Source of the DNA: Haliotis asinina
Lineage: Eukaryota > Mollusca > Gastropoda > Lepetellida > Haliotidae
Direction of reading: 5' to 3'
Assembly (NCBI RefSeq): GCF_037392515.1
Contig: NC_090283.1
Coordinates: forward strand, 23,650,749 to 23,714,748
Length of the DNA stretch: 64,000 nucleotides
In this document: positions 48,101 through 49,461 of the stretch, piece by piece
How the letters are laid out: each line of letters begins with the position of its first letter
How positions within the stretch are numbered: position 1 is the stretch's first letter
Notes under the pieces: model-generated
Seen by the model: only the letters and a program-made list of their open reading frames with translations
What the model was told of the DNA's origin: nothing
Database searches by the model: none
Made by a program: the position numbers and the translations under genes

Positions 48101-49245
48101 AAAGGGTCCAAAAACAATGCAGACATTGCCTTAAAAACATCACCATTCAGTGCCATGGATGAAGAATCAGAGACTGGGGATCTTCTAACAGTAAAAGCAT
48201 ACATGACACAGTTTATATTTAACCACTCTTTAAGACTGACTGCTGATCAATTTGTAGACTTCAAAACTTCTGTTAAAAGTGAAAGAGCATGAAGCACTTT
48301 TGGTATTTCTGATAAAGTATGGGAAATCGTTCCACCTGTAACCCCCTCCTTTTAATATATTTCCCACCTACCCTGTGTAATATTCCAACACTGAAATAAG
48401 TTCACTGATTGACTGGGTTTTTTAAAATCTGTTCTAGTTTATTGAATGTATGTCTAGGGTGAGGTATGCATGCCACTTGGTAATTTTGGTTTTTGATTGG
48501 GATGGGTGCACGGGCTGGACTCTTACCCAGAATTCTTAAGTCATTCACAAAACTTGGGTCCAGCAGTGCCCATAATCGGTGGCAATCTGAATGTGCCCAC
48601 TAACTTGCTTTAACTCTTAGCAGGAGTAAATCAAACCTAGACAGGAGAATACTAGTAAAATGTCTTACCTTCAGCGTTAAGATCTAAAATGGAATTGACC
48701 GTTCTATTCCAAGCTGAATTAATTTTTACAAAGAGATCGTTGAAAATTTGTCAAAACAAGCAAGGGAAGTAACTCTATTTACTAGGAAGCGAAAGAGCTC
48801 ACTGGTTCACCGGGTTATTTTGTCATCTTAGAATTGAGATTAGAAACATACAGGATCGAAATTAATTTGTTGAAATATTGCCTATTCATATCAAATAGAA
48901 CATATCTGATGAATGCCTTTCTTCTGTCCGACATGGCTATTTTGTAATATGATGCAAGCAAAATATTTAGTTCACCCCATTAGAGTTCTCTCAAATCCAA
49001 TTATAAAACGGAGGACATAGGATCGCTATCAGTCGACCTAATGTATAATTAATGAAAATAATACGTAAACATTCGGTTCAATATCAGTTGATTACAACTT
49101 TTGTGTACCGGTAGTGAAAATTGTAGGTCGAAAGTGGGCAGGTCACACATCGACAAGTTGTGCGAGCAAATCAACAGTGCTCGGCTGGGATAACCTACCC
49201 TGAATCCTGCGAACTAGCGTCTCTTTCTTCTAATTCAGTCGCCAT
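55..49245 (-). CDS. RB1: Retinoblastoma protein RB1 orthologue, 26 of its exons (3' end outside window)
   Basis: RB1 is the nuclear pocket protein that binds E2F-DP and LxCxE partners and blocks S-phase entry until cyclin-CDKs phosphorylate it. Twenty-six exons were placed by hand; all have GT-AG borders and compatible phases, giving 2651 nt (about 884 codons; human RB1 has 928). N-terminal region is about residues 45-350, pocket A about 371-560, spacer 561-655, pocket B 656-790. Pocket B has IMMCSLYGICK at 704-714 (human C706, Y709 and K713 equivalents) and FYN at 763-765 (human Y756/N757). Likely CDK sites: T368 in MTPVR, S600 in MYLSP, S790, S817, S822, T834. KRLRFD at 873-878 matches the E2F/cyclin/PP1 docking core. 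The short spacer and these C-terminal motifs favour RB1 over p107/p130. The end of the C-terminus lies left of position 1. Confidence 0.95.
591..653. promoter_or_regulatory. Intronic cluster of bZIP (CRE/AP-1) sites
   Basis: In RB1 intron 25: TGACGTCA (591-598, perfect CRE), TTACGTCA (607-614), TGATGTCA (629-636), TGACTCA (647-653, AP-1). Four bZIP-type sites in 63 bp. Functional role is inference. Confidence 0.4.
1046..1169 (-). CDS. RB1: RB1 exon 25 (C-terminal domain)
   Basis: 124 nt, residues 807-848: FYVSPLKESPFKLPPSPSQL then TPRSSLLYSFGE, matching human IYISPLKSPYK ... MTPRSRILVSIGE (S807/S811/T826). Acceptor TTCACCAG was chosen over a CAG 8 bp further in, because only this one keeps frame. 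Donor GTAAGT. Confidence 0.93.
1620..1770 (-). mobile_element. Decayed tRNA-derived SINE fragment
   Basis: ACACATATACCTATGTGGGC and GTGATGAGCAAACATTTAACC match the family body on the minus strand. RB1 intron 24. Confidence 0.45.
1959..2023 (-). CDS. RB1: RB1 exon 24 (C-terminal CDK sites)
   Basis: 65 nt, residues 786-807: APTLSPVPKQMTSPRTASPA, versus human PPTLSPIPHIPRSP. Three SP sites including the S780 equivalent. Acceptor TTTTCAG, donor GTAAGA. Confidence 0.92.
2425..2590 (-). mobile_element. tRNA-derived SINE
   Basis: On minus, the head GGGGTAGCCTAGTGGTTAAA has an A box and GGGTTCGATTCCC a B box, so it is polymerase III-derived. The tail carries GGAATATTGCTAAAAGCGGC, the module also found in the GTCTGGACCAGAC repeats. 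It does not fold as a proper tRNA. In RB1 intron 23. Confidence 0.8.
2824..2923. repeat. Tandem duplication of about 56 bp next to exon 23
   Basis: GCTGGATCTTCAGCAAGTGG occurs twice with flanks; derived from the 3' end of a GTCTGGACCAGAC repeat. The second copy ends at the exon 23 donor. Confidence 0.7.
2927..3046 (-). CDS. RB1: RB1 exon 23 (pocket B end)
   Basis: 120 nt, residues 746-785: FDSIIGFYNKVFMQNMKTYI aligns with human [20 protein letters not shown], including the Y756/N757 LxCxE contacts. Acceptor GCTCTAG, donor GTACGT. Confidence 0.95.
3630..4468. mobile_element. Pogo/Tigger-like non-autonomous element in RB1 intron 22
   Basis: 839 bp between TA dinucleotides (3628-3629, 4469-4470). 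Ends CAGCGGAAGCTGTC and, reversed, CAGTGGAAGCCGTC; internal TCGGAC/ACTCGGA motifs are typical of Tigger-like ends. No transposase frame. Confidence 0.7.
5086..5211 (-). CDS. RB1: RB1 exon 22 (LxCxE cleft)
   Basis: 126 nt, residues 704-745: IMMCSLYGICKV and IKFKTIVHMYRNL match human IMMCSMYGICKV and LKFKIIVTAYKDL. Carries the C706, Y709 and K713 equivalents. Acceptor GTTTCAG; donor GTGGGG is the least certain border. Confidence 0.93.
5285..5640. repeat. 18-bp minisatellite, RB1 intron 21
   Basis: About 20 units of AACATCAGGTGACTTGTT with ATATGAC/GGTTAC variants. Open frames here (LTSGDL, LTSYDL) are a by-product. Confidence 0.9.
5961..6038 (-). CDS. RB1: RB1 exon 21 (pocket B)
   Basis: 78 nt, residues 678-703: KIWTCFEYCITNKPALMKNR then HIDQ, versus human [24 protein letters not shown]. 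Acceptor TCCTTCAG, donor GTTTGT. Its first 16 bases and acceptor are duplicated in intron 20 (see findings). Confidence 0.92.
6121..6445. repeat. Inverted repeat in RB1 intron 20
   Basis: AGGTTATGAATTCTTTGAAG at about 6138 is inverted at about 6405-6435 (CTTCAAAGAATTCATAACCT). Part of the same local rearrangement as the exon 21 copy. Confidence 0.7.
6466..6570. repeat. Partial duplication of exon 21 and its acceptor
   Basis: About 105 bp matching 6023-6125, including the acceptor TTTCCTTCAG and the first 16 bases of exon 21. In RB1 intron 20. Confidence 0.75.
6905..6969 (-). CDS. RB1: RB1 exon 20 (pocket B)
   Basis: 65 nt, residues 656-677: VGRTGFHKLQKLCTMLEVT versus human VYRLAYLRLNTLCERLLSE. 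Acceptor TGTTTCAG, donor GTGAGT. Confidence 0.88.
7371..7530 (+). mobile_element. GTCTGGACCAGACAATCC SINE-like repeat
   Basis: Core TCTGGACCAGACAATCCAAT to GATCAATTCTAACCCAGATC. Ends 18 bp from the exon 19 donor side of the intron. Confidence 0.75.
7548..7723 (-). CDS. RB1: RB1 exon 19 (spacer into pocket B)
   Basis: 176 nt, residues 597-655. Opens YLSPMHP (human YLSPVRSP, with the S608-type CDK site) and closes RRSQSLNLFFSK (human LKSTSLSLFYKK). The middle is a low-complexity Ser/Ala/Pro linker. Acceptor CCCACAG, donor GTCAGG. Confidence 0.92.
7925..8130. repeat. About 64-bp tandem repeat, 3+ copies, RB1 intron 18
   Basis: Units share CATCAAAATATAATGGCTAG, GACCAGTTAT and CTGGCTGAACATCCAACC. 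Confidence 0.75.
8515..9028. mobile_element. MITE with about 100-bp inverted ends in RB1 intron 18
   Basis: 514 bp. Ends CCATCCTCGATATCTCC and its complement; arms run to about 8610 and 8933. TCAGAGA flanks both sides (8508-8514, 9029-9035), a 7-bp target duplication. Non-coding. Confidence 0.85.
9218..9327 (-). CDS. RB1: RB1 exon 18 (spacer)
   Basis: 110 nt, residues 561-597: SSLFSAIENSD, a Ser/Pro-rich stretch, then NTNTAADM, equal to human SPLFDLIKQSKD ... NHTAADM. Acceptor ATTCACAG, donor GTGAGA. Confidence 0.92.
10549..10599 (-). CDS. RB1: RB1 exon 17 (pocket A end)
   Basis: 51 nt, residues 544-560, HLQWVETQILESIAWKE, versus human HLERCEHRIMESLAWLSD. Acceptor TACTTCAG, donor GTGGGT, phase 0 at both ends. 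Confidence 0.92.
10725..11090 (+). repeat. Dispersed GCTCCGGAAA/CCATGGAAAC repeat, tandem copies
   Basis: Motifs CCATGGAAACGCAAAAG, AAGGCACCAGTTCACCA and CAAGTTTGGTG recur; other copies at 4780-4960, 16800-16944, 23224-23560 and, on minus, 59010-59250. The DIRS element landed inside one such region. Confidence 0.6.
11233..11505 (-). mobile_element. GTCTGGACCAGAC repeat, near full length
   Basis: Runs from TAGGCCTTCAGCAACCAATG to the GAGTGAGTGAG end (minus). Host sequence of about 100 bp is repeated on both sides (11107-11210 and 11498-11590). Confidence 0.8.
11931..12082 (-). CDS. RB1: RB1 exon 16 (pocket A)
   Basis: 152 nt, residues 493-543. FSFPWVLNVFNLQAFDFFKV aligns almost residue for residue with human [20 protein letters not shown]; then AEPKLTREIRK. 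Acceptor TGTTCCAG; the donor GTTAGT is weak but places the phase correctly. Confidence 0.95.
12190..12480 (+). repeat. Dispersed TTTGCATATCA repeat
   Basis: Shares TATGACAATACATATT and the TTTGATGACAG ... CATACAACCCA end with 11560-11800. Next to exon 16. Confidence 0.5.
12920..13240 (+). repeat. Dispersed repeat shared with 61720-62010
   Basis: AAAGCAGAAACT, GTCATACCCAAAGTGGAA and AAGTCAGACT ... ATATTCCC ... GAGATGTNAAATA recur in the same order in both places. Confidence 0.5.
13705..14065. repeat. About 35-bp minisatellite, RB1 intron 15
   Basis: Units CTCTGTAGCTCTTACATCTG followed by CATAGGGACTATTT. One stray unit lies at about 12120-12165 near exon 16. Confidence 0.85.
14163..14277 (-). 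CDS. RB1: RB1 exon 15 (pocket A)
   Basis: 115 nt, residues 455-493. DFSKLLCSDSFHRSLLAAS then VEIVLMTYG matches human [27 protein letters not shown]. Acceptor TGATTCAG, donor GTAAGT. Confidence 0.95.
15048..15302. mobile_element. Short CAGGGATG element (hAT-like MITE) in RB1 intron 14
   Basis: 255 bp, ends CAGGGATGGGAA and, reversed, CAGGGATGAGAA; TATATC duplicated at 15042-15047 and 15303-15308. GC-rich core in the left half. Confidence 0.75.
15369..15782 (+). mobile_element. Two tandem GTCTGGACCAGAC repeats
   Basis: Copies about 15369-15562 and 15563-15782, each ending in a CTGAAGACCTATTCTA-type end. RB1 intron 14. Confidence 0.75.
16005..16500 (+). mobile_element. Two GTCTGGACCAGAC repeats in a local duplication
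   Basis: 16018-16175 and 16262-16500; the ATGACATTATATGAATTTGT lead-in is also duplicated, so a roughly 240-bp block was copied. Ends 48 bp from exon 14's donor. Confidence 0.75.
16548..16709 (-). CDS. RB1: RB1 exon 14 (pocket A)
   Basis: 162 nt, residues 401-454, ending FTMVRRLYYRVMESMLDM (human YKLGVRLYYRVMESMLKS). It covers what human RB1 splits over about three exons (14-16). Acceptor TTGTCAG, donor GTGGGT. The DIRS low-coordinate end is about 235 bp upstream of its acceptor. Confidence 0.95.
16978..17154 (+). repeat. DIRS inverted terminal repeat, low-coordinate copy
   Basis: Starts ACTTACCTTACCATAGG and ends AATTCACTTTTACT; reverse complement of 23039-23215. On the RB1 strand its outer end reads AAG|GTAAGT, a consensus splice donor. 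Confidence 0.95.
17226..17311. repeat. DIRS internal complementary region
   Basis: 17226-17275 is the reverse complement of the left outer end (16945-16994). About 17273-17311 is the reverse complement of the right outer end (to 23223). In DIRS elements this bridges the two ends while a circular copy forms. Confidence 0.85.
17528..18608 (-). pseudogene. DIRS tyrosine recombinase, split by a one-base frameshift
   Basis: The C-terminal catalytic part (17528-18418, 296 residues) has the tyrosine-recombinase residues: R101 in AARVSEIHAL, H230 and R233 in HEIR, W256, and Y266 in SHYLRD. The N-terminal core-binding part (from about 18608: KWRSFESFCAQRS) lies in another frame that stops at 18402. 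The break is at a T7 run (minus strand, about 18417-18423): one T fewer would join the frames. Either a disabling insertion, a +1 frameshift site, or a sequencing error. Confidence 0.8.
18581..20737 (-). CDS. DIRS reverse transcriptase / RNase H polyprotein
   Basis: 718 residues, intact. RT motifs: FLVPKKD (176-182), LDLQDAY (227-233), PFGI (261-264), YIDD (292-295). RNase H acidic residues: D456 in FVDAS, E488 in NLELQ, D513 in SDNS, D564 in ADALSR. The region after RNase H (PLVDLFAT, about 594-601, then LPTYVS and DPQAWAVDA) is a conserved stretch I associate with DIRS-like polyproteins; I could not confirm a methyltransferase domain. It overlaps Gag upstream and reaches the start of the recombinase. 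Confidence 0.93.
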   Translation of the reverse strand: MRRLVLPFVAEPEEVERSAIFPGGNPSAPPLGGDGAAPRIMTLSGSPRSAAGTPPRCQGEAEASAPTLVAEAVDVSDWDLPPPVVPVHPTPVGGRLGIFWPNWSFLEDPFVSKILKSGYKLPLVETPPLTSTPQSRIYPQHQLALLESNIDILLSKRAIETVLEPHRSPGFYSPIFLVPKKDSDKMRMIHNMAVFNRQYLADPPHFRMTSLEQIRAKLSPGAWLASLDLQDAYLHVPIHPRHRKYLRFVFNGIHYQWRVLPFGISTAPWLFTRITLPVTRFLHLRGVDFDPYIDDCLLNHGSPLLLRKHLDFSTRLLHQLGWMVNTNKSHLEPTQELTFIGGLFLTKDNLVRVPPDRWLKILAFADRGLSQPMTLREWQSLLGLLTSAQDLTLRGRLMLRPLQRFLSPFIQMNDLKSRVLLPPHLHQYLRWWMVESNVCVGICLEDSSHDHELFVDASLLGWGAHLAGRTTLGLWSDAERLWHINNLELQAVILAVRRWLPISSNTKLLVASDNSTVVWVIRNQGTTRSKQLLDQMFVLADLLDSNRITIRVRHIPGCKNILADALSRPGRPSPTEWMLHPDVFRQICLRQGRPLVDLFATSFNHQLPTYVSPVPDPQAWAVDALSLSWEGLDAYAFPPPVLLPEVIGKIKQTQNLRLLLVAPWWPARPWFPDLRRLVSGDPVQLPDWPHLLRHPHSQQLHPDPLRFHLHGWTIYRRH
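20526..22517 (-). CDS. DIRS Gag-like protein with zinc-finger-like N-terminus and SR-rich domain
   Basis: 663 residues, first frame of the element. N-terminus has Cys pairs CTVC (6-9), CPDC (22-25) and C36/C39, a likely zinc-binding module. A Pro/Ala/Thr-rich linker follows, then about residues 240-310 are dense in RS/SR dipeptides, like the RS domain of splicing factors. The C-terminal half (about 370-600) is globular and I do not recognise it; a Gly/Arg-rich tail closes the protein. It overlaps the RT frame by 212 nt. Position and composition fit DIRS ORF1; the function (nucleic-acid packaging) is inferred. Confidence 0.8.
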   Translation of the reverse strand: MTRQFCTVCKGQKSAKDPHPWCPDCASQTCSLVSRCQHCISLSVADFKTFLAVRRKRFTQRKRRMSSPASSLGSLQDDPELPTFTAPTPTSGLERSSTTPVRSSPEPLRSDAFVDLSRPDALAHPEVQRLLRSLLTPSTSTREPAPTSATVPAPMSAPALIPELISTPTPMPAPTPTSAPMLTSASTALMGTPSLVPIPAPIPTPALVQTPAPVPPPAPYRIPRISHTLSREEVLQRQLDEERARRLEAERSRRRSWSRSPRNRRSRSPHRSRRRRSRSCSRSPRRRRFRSRSRSPRRSSRTRRSRSPEASRVSLKDSSTRTPSTSSTQRRESISVSWEDLEEQHFCPDYEEEAGVGEDDGTYLPLSAVFEWIADRLPDCPSPSVDPNNPASIRLSPELLIPPHPMVAEAVSLLDEDFAKLSLNPTIKASKSRKSDYKIHSLDFTDNGAAQDDSLKRLSSSSLSAYKVQDSKLAAIDTELKRMLKPISALASATSAAAADLSEDNASRVDHLTTIFQWQGKVLHDLLGHLRAALAMTTSVRRSGFLDTCNWQEEFKRQLLRAPFTSKFLFADKIPDIYKSHAELTNTEVALSTFEALGSAFRGRARGSGKKRYIPRRESIRSSFGRGRGRTKDNDTQRKPQERSRDTPSMPGRGRGKRPYSGR
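23039..23215 (-). repeat. DIRS inverted terminal repeat, high-coordinate copy
   Basis: Mirror of 16978-17154 with no difference found by eye. Confidence 0.95.
23592..23679 (-). CDS. RB1: RB1 exon 13 (pocket A start)
   Basis: 88 nt, residues 371-400: AAMNTVQQLKAILSNASDQ and KLLCYFK match human [20 protein letters not shown] and NLISYF. Acceptor GTTTACAG, donor GTAGGA. The intron after it holds the DIRS element. Confidence 0.95.
23785..23870 (+). mobile_element. tRNA-derived SINE fragment
   Basis: TTAGTCCAGTGGTTGAAGTG and GAGTTTGATCCCCACATGGG boxes. RB1 intron 12. Confidence 0.55.
23929..24262. repeat. 26-bp minisatellite with 52-bp period, RB1 intron 12
   Basis: Alternating units: CAGAGCCTACAGTTGTGCTC + TTGGCT and CAAGCCCTACTGTTGTTGTC + TTGGCT. 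Decays to the right. Confidence 0.88.
24270..26170. other. RB1 intron 12 remainder
   Basis: Apart from the 101-bp hairpin and a tRNA-like relic near 25555-25625 (TAGCCTAATGGTTGCAAC), nothing recognised. Part of 24430-24540 is shared with 62270-62380 (GTGTCTGGCAGCTTG). Confidence 0.5.
24776..24876. repeat. 101-bp hairpin repeat in RB1 intron 12
   Basis: Arms of about 32 bp: GTGAGCAAAAGCGTGACCCA at the left, complement at 24845-24876. Looks like a tiny inverted-repeat element or a structured RNA; no duplication found. Confidence 0.55.
26179..26235 (-). CDS. RB1: RB1 exon 12 (T373-equivalent CDK site)
   Basis: 57 nt, residues 352-371, ending SGSPQMMTPVR, the counterpart of human PPHTPVR whose T373 phosphorylation drives N-domain/pocket docking. 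A second SP (S363) is present. Acceptor CCTTGCAG, donor GTGTGT. Confidence 0.9.
26240..27580. other. RB1 intron 11, left part: nothing recognised
   Basis: AT-rich sequence without convincing coding, RNA or repeat structure. Confidence 0.5.
27590..27715 (-). mobile_element. tRNA-like SINE head, second family
   Basis: Minus AGGTGGCTAAGTGGTTAGAT and GGGTTCGAATCAGGG; the A-box part is duplicated (TTAGCCATCTAACCAC). RB1 intron 11. Confidence 0.5.
27880..28470 (+). mobile_element. GTCTGGACCAGAC repeat split by a MITE
   Basis: Pieces 27880-27953 and 28326-28470 join cleanly at GACAATC. Confidence 0.75.
27954..28318. mobile_element. MITE with GGGKTCAAAAAT ends, nested in a SINE
   Basis: 365 bp; left GGGTTCAAAAAT, right reversed GGGGTCAAAAAT. 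GACAATC duplicated at 27947-27953 and 28319-28325, splitting the SINE core GACAATCCAGTGATC. Contains the short hairpin CACTTGCC...GGGCAAGTG near the left end. Confidence 0.8.
28500..28615 (-). CDS. RB1: RB1 exon 11
   Basis: 116 nt, residues 314-352. LERLIEQYDERHKKEGDINE and MLFLRHD match human [24 protein letters not shown]. Acceptor CATTGCAG, donor GTCAGC. Confidence 0.93.
28826..28999. mobile_element. Short CAGGGA element (hAT-like MITE) in RB1 intron 10
   Basis: 174 bp, ends CAGGGATTGG and, reversed, CAGGGAGTGG; CTTAGG duplicated at 28820-28825 and 29000-29005. Confidence 0.75.
29537..29608 (-). CDS. RB1: RB1 exon 10
   Basis: 72 nt, residues 290-313, phase 0 both sides: VQVIQQNCTEPFFHELPHID resembles human VKNVYFKNFIPFMNSLGLV. 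The acceptor tract CCTTGTACTCCAG is built from the first unit of the adjoining minisatellite. Confidence 0.88.
29613..30845. repeat. 20-21-bp minisatellite with 104-bp higher-order unit, RB1 intron 9
   Basis: Base unit CAATACAAGGCATGATTTGAT. Five variants (including GTAAGGATCTGAT and GGCACGATGTAGT) recur every 104 bp, e.g. from 29827 to 29931. The left edge lies within 5 bp of the exon 10 acceptor. Confidence 0.92.
31059..31153 (-). CDS. RB1: RB1 exon 9
   Basis: 95 nt, residues 258-289. MLLKLAEQVKTSIEE corresponds to human RIIEVLCKEHECNIDE. Acceptor ACTTTCAG at 31154; a nearer AACAG was rejected because it breaks the frame. Donor GTAAGT. Confidence 0.88.
31576..31844. mobile_element. Palindromic MITE in RB1 intron 8
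   Basis: About 270 bp, ends CCAATTTCTCGAAACAAAC and its complement, AT-rich. Target duplication unclear; it abuts the SINE at 31846. Confidence 0.6.
31846..32045 (-). mobile_element. GTCTGGACCAGAC repeat copy
   Basis: Minus copy, from CTTGAGCAACCCATGCTTGT to GCTGAGTGCAGAGTTAAAC; 30 bp from the exon 8 donor. Confidence 0.7.
32076..32186 (-). CDS. RB1: RB1 exon 8
   Basis: 111 nt, residues 221-257. LNHAVLLLMCCLEFVLRTTP aligns with human [20 protein letters not shown]. Acceptor TTTTTCAG, donor GTAAGA. A minus-oriented SINE ends about 30 bp beyond the donor. Confidence 0.92.
33070..33270. repeat. AT-rich dispersed repeat, inverted copy at 35900-36110
   Basis: AATTTTATGAATATTCACGAA and related stretches pair with AATGAATATTCGTGAAAATTT. 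RB1 introns 7 and 4. Confidence 0.4.
33686..33789 (-). CDS. RB1: RB1 exon 7
   Basis: 104 nt, residues 186-220. FRKKLCWTIFLHTK matches human LVLKVSWITFLLAK, preceded by a longer loop (ENVMPPVPETEG). Acceptor TTTTCAG, donor GTGAGA. Confidence 0.9.
34526..34579 (-). CDS. RB1: RB1 exon 6
   Basis: 54 nt, residues 168-186 (LCRSVFREDPKSDEDSN), equivalent to human LIYLTQPSSSISTEIN. Weakly conserved, but the phase fits both neighbours and the borders are TTGTAG/GTAAGT. Confidence 0.8.
34608..34852 (-). mobile_element. GTCTGGACCAGAC repeat copy
   Basis: Contains GATTGTCTGGTCCAGATTTG and ends TGCTGAATGTGGTGTTAAAC; just upstream of exon 6's acceptor. Confidence 0.7.
35095..35275 (+). mobile_element. 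Truncated GTCTGGACCAGAC repeat
   Basis: CGCCACACTCAGCAATATTC to CTGAACCAGATTTTTCCAGG with an internal deletion. Confidence 0.65.
35463..35594 (-). CDS. RB1: RB1 exon 5
   Basis: 132 nt, residues 124-168. ITEFFRRMRVLKE and LEKNYCIVSALFHTFEK match human VHKFFNLLKEI and LKKYDVLFALFSKLER. Acceptor GTTTCAG, donor GTAAGC. Confidence 0.92.
36140..36310 (+). mobile_element. tRNA-derived SINE copy
   Basis: GAGGTAGCCTAGTGGTCAAA and CCAGGTTTGATTCC boxes, then the CACTTGTATATTGCTAAAAG tail. RB1 intron 4. Confidence 0.7.
37426..37524 (-). CDS. RB1: RB1 exon 4
   Basis: 99 nt, residues 91-124, phase 2 in and 2 out. SITLTNLLQHTNL aligns with human FTFTELQKNIEIS. The preceding DPQLQCGYLDGN insert is not obvious in human RB1. 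Acceptor TTTTAG, donor GTAAGT. Confidence 0.88.
37645..37760 (+). mobile_element. tRNA-derived SINE fragment
   Basis: GTGAGGTAGCATGTTAGTTAAA and ACCCGGGTTTGATTCCTCAC. RB1 intron 3. Confidence 0.6.
38310..38460 (-). mobile_element. Partial GTCTGGACCAGAC repeat
   Basis: GTTGATGCTCATGCTGTTTA and AATACTGCTGAGAACAGCAT on plus. RB1 intron 3. Confidence 0.6.
38695..39075 (+). repeat. Dispersed repeat CAGCAGGCCC family, copy 1
   Basis: Shares GGAGGCCCAGC, CAGTAAATTATCTGTC, TTTAACGAAATGGGC and GCAGCAGGCCC in order with the copies at 51190-51680 and 55495-55925. Confidence 0.65.
39225..40790. repeat. 25-bp minisatellite, about 62 copies, RB1 intron 3
   Basis: Unit CTGAACCACTGTAGTATACACCTGA with CAGA/CTGA and GCAG/GTAG variants. 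A 350-bp (14-unit) block is duplicated: the diagnostic AACAACTGCAGTATATACC is at 39529 and 39879. Confidence 0.93.
40849..40904 (-). CDS. RB1: RB1 exon 3
   Basis: 56 nt, residues 73-91, phase 0 to 2. It encodes SSYFDLFICALYMAMVDT, matching human KELWGICIFIAAVDL. Acceptor TTTTTCAG, donor GTACGT. A 25-bp minisatellite starts about 50 bp past the donor. Confidence 0.9.
40970..44600. other. RB1 intron 2: no recognised feature
   Basis: Very AT-rich. Poly-C at about 41889 and poly-G at about 43898 are the only simple features. No convincing gene or element on either strand. Confidence 0.6.
44658..44826 (-). CDS. RB1: RB1 exon 2
   Basis: The acceptor TTTTGCAG precedes the exon and a GTGAGA donor follows it; 169 nt, ends phase 0. 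It encodes about residues 16-72 with DFLKLCEELELAEDVKKKAL, comparable to human [20 protein letters not shown]. The acceptor is the edge copy of a minisatellite (see findings). Confidence 0.92.
44822..44960. repeat. 33-bp minisatellite at the exon 2 acceptor
   Basis: About four units of GACTGCAAAACAGAGACGTG + GACACTAATGTTT. The first unit contains the working splice acceptor. Confidence 0.85.
45735..46215. repeat. 33-bp minisatellite, second block, RB1 intron 1
   Basis: About 14 units of the same family; five at the right end alternate CACAGACG and CACGAACG variants, giving a 66-bp period. Confidence 0.88.
46735..46885 (-). mobile_element. tRNA-derived SINE copy
   Basis: Minus head GGGGTAGCCAGGTGGTTCAA and AGGTTTGATTCCC; body GGCTTCACACATTGTACCCA on plus. 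A second fragment follows to about 47000. RB1 intron 1. Confidence 0.7.
47285..47605 (+). mobile_element. GTCTGGACCAGAC repeat hosting a MITE
   Basis: CGAGTCTGGACCAGACAATC to CCCAGATCTTCATGGG, then the 135-bp insert. Confidence 0.7.
47462..47596. mobile_element. Short CAGGGATGG element inside a SINE, RB1 intron 1
   Basis: 135 bp, both ends CAGGGATGG; flanked by CATGGG (47456-47461) and CACGGG (47597-47602), a 6-bp duplication with one change. Confidence 0.7.
47905..48110 (+). mobile_element. GTCTGGACCAGAC repeat copy
   Basis: CGAGTCTGCACCAGACAATC to about AAATTCTACTCCTATTCTTA. RB1 intron 1. Confidence 0.6.
48120..49190. other. RB1 intron 1, promoter-proximal part: nothing recognised
   Basis: No repeat or exon seen; a place to look for intronic regulatory sequence. 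Confidence 0.45.
49199..49245 (-). CDS. RB1: RB1 exon 1 (start codon)
   Basis: ATG at 49245 opens MATELEERDASSQDSG and runs into a GTAGGT donor after 47 coding bases (phase 2). The phase fits exon 2 exactly, and the QDSG end resembles human exon 1 (EQDSG). The short acidic N-terminus lacks the Ala/Pro-rich stretch of vertebrates. It lies 4.4 kb from exon 2. The transcription start is not visible. Confidence 0.85.
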
Positions 49246-49363
49246 GTCGATTAACCGTTCCACAATCAATCATAGAAGGTCTGATTTGGAGTATATGGTC
49301 ATCGATTAGTCAGAAATGTTTACAATGAATTGAGACATCACAAACTTCATCCATGAAAGATTA

Positions 49364-49372
49364 CCCGCGAAA
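49364..49372 (-). promoter_or_regulatory. E2F-type site upstream of RB1
   Basis: Minus-strand TTTCGCGGG, about 120 bp upstream of the RB1 ATG. E2F consensus is TTTSSCGC; one side matches. Inferred from sequence only. Confidence 0.5.
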
Positions 49373-49430
49373 TTGCAGGTTACTACACCAATCGGACATT
49401 TTGATTGGCTACAGCTGACCCATGCGTACG

Positions 49431-49446
49431 GGGTCACCTGAGGTCA
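49431..49446 (+). promoter_or_regulatory. DR4 nuclear-receptor-like element
   Basis: GGGTCA, four bases, AGGTCA: a direct repeat with 4-bp spacing of the kind bound by RXR heterodimers. Sits between the CCAAT boxes and the E2F consensus. Could be chance. Confidence 0.35.
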
Positions 49447-49453
49447 AAGTTGA

Positions 49454-49461
49454 TTTCGCGC
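49454..49461 (+). promoter_or_regulatory. E2F consensus TTTCGCGC upstream of RB1
   Basis: Exact TTTCGCGC about 210 bp upstream of the ATG. Vertebrate RB1 promoters are known to be E2F-autoregulated; conservation here is inferred. Confidence 0.6.

Noticed and set aside
55..49245. p107/p130 (RBL1/RBL2) identity
   Set aside because: Spacer is under 100 residues and there is no long pocket B insert; the SPLKESPFK and KRLRFD C-terminus is RB1-type.
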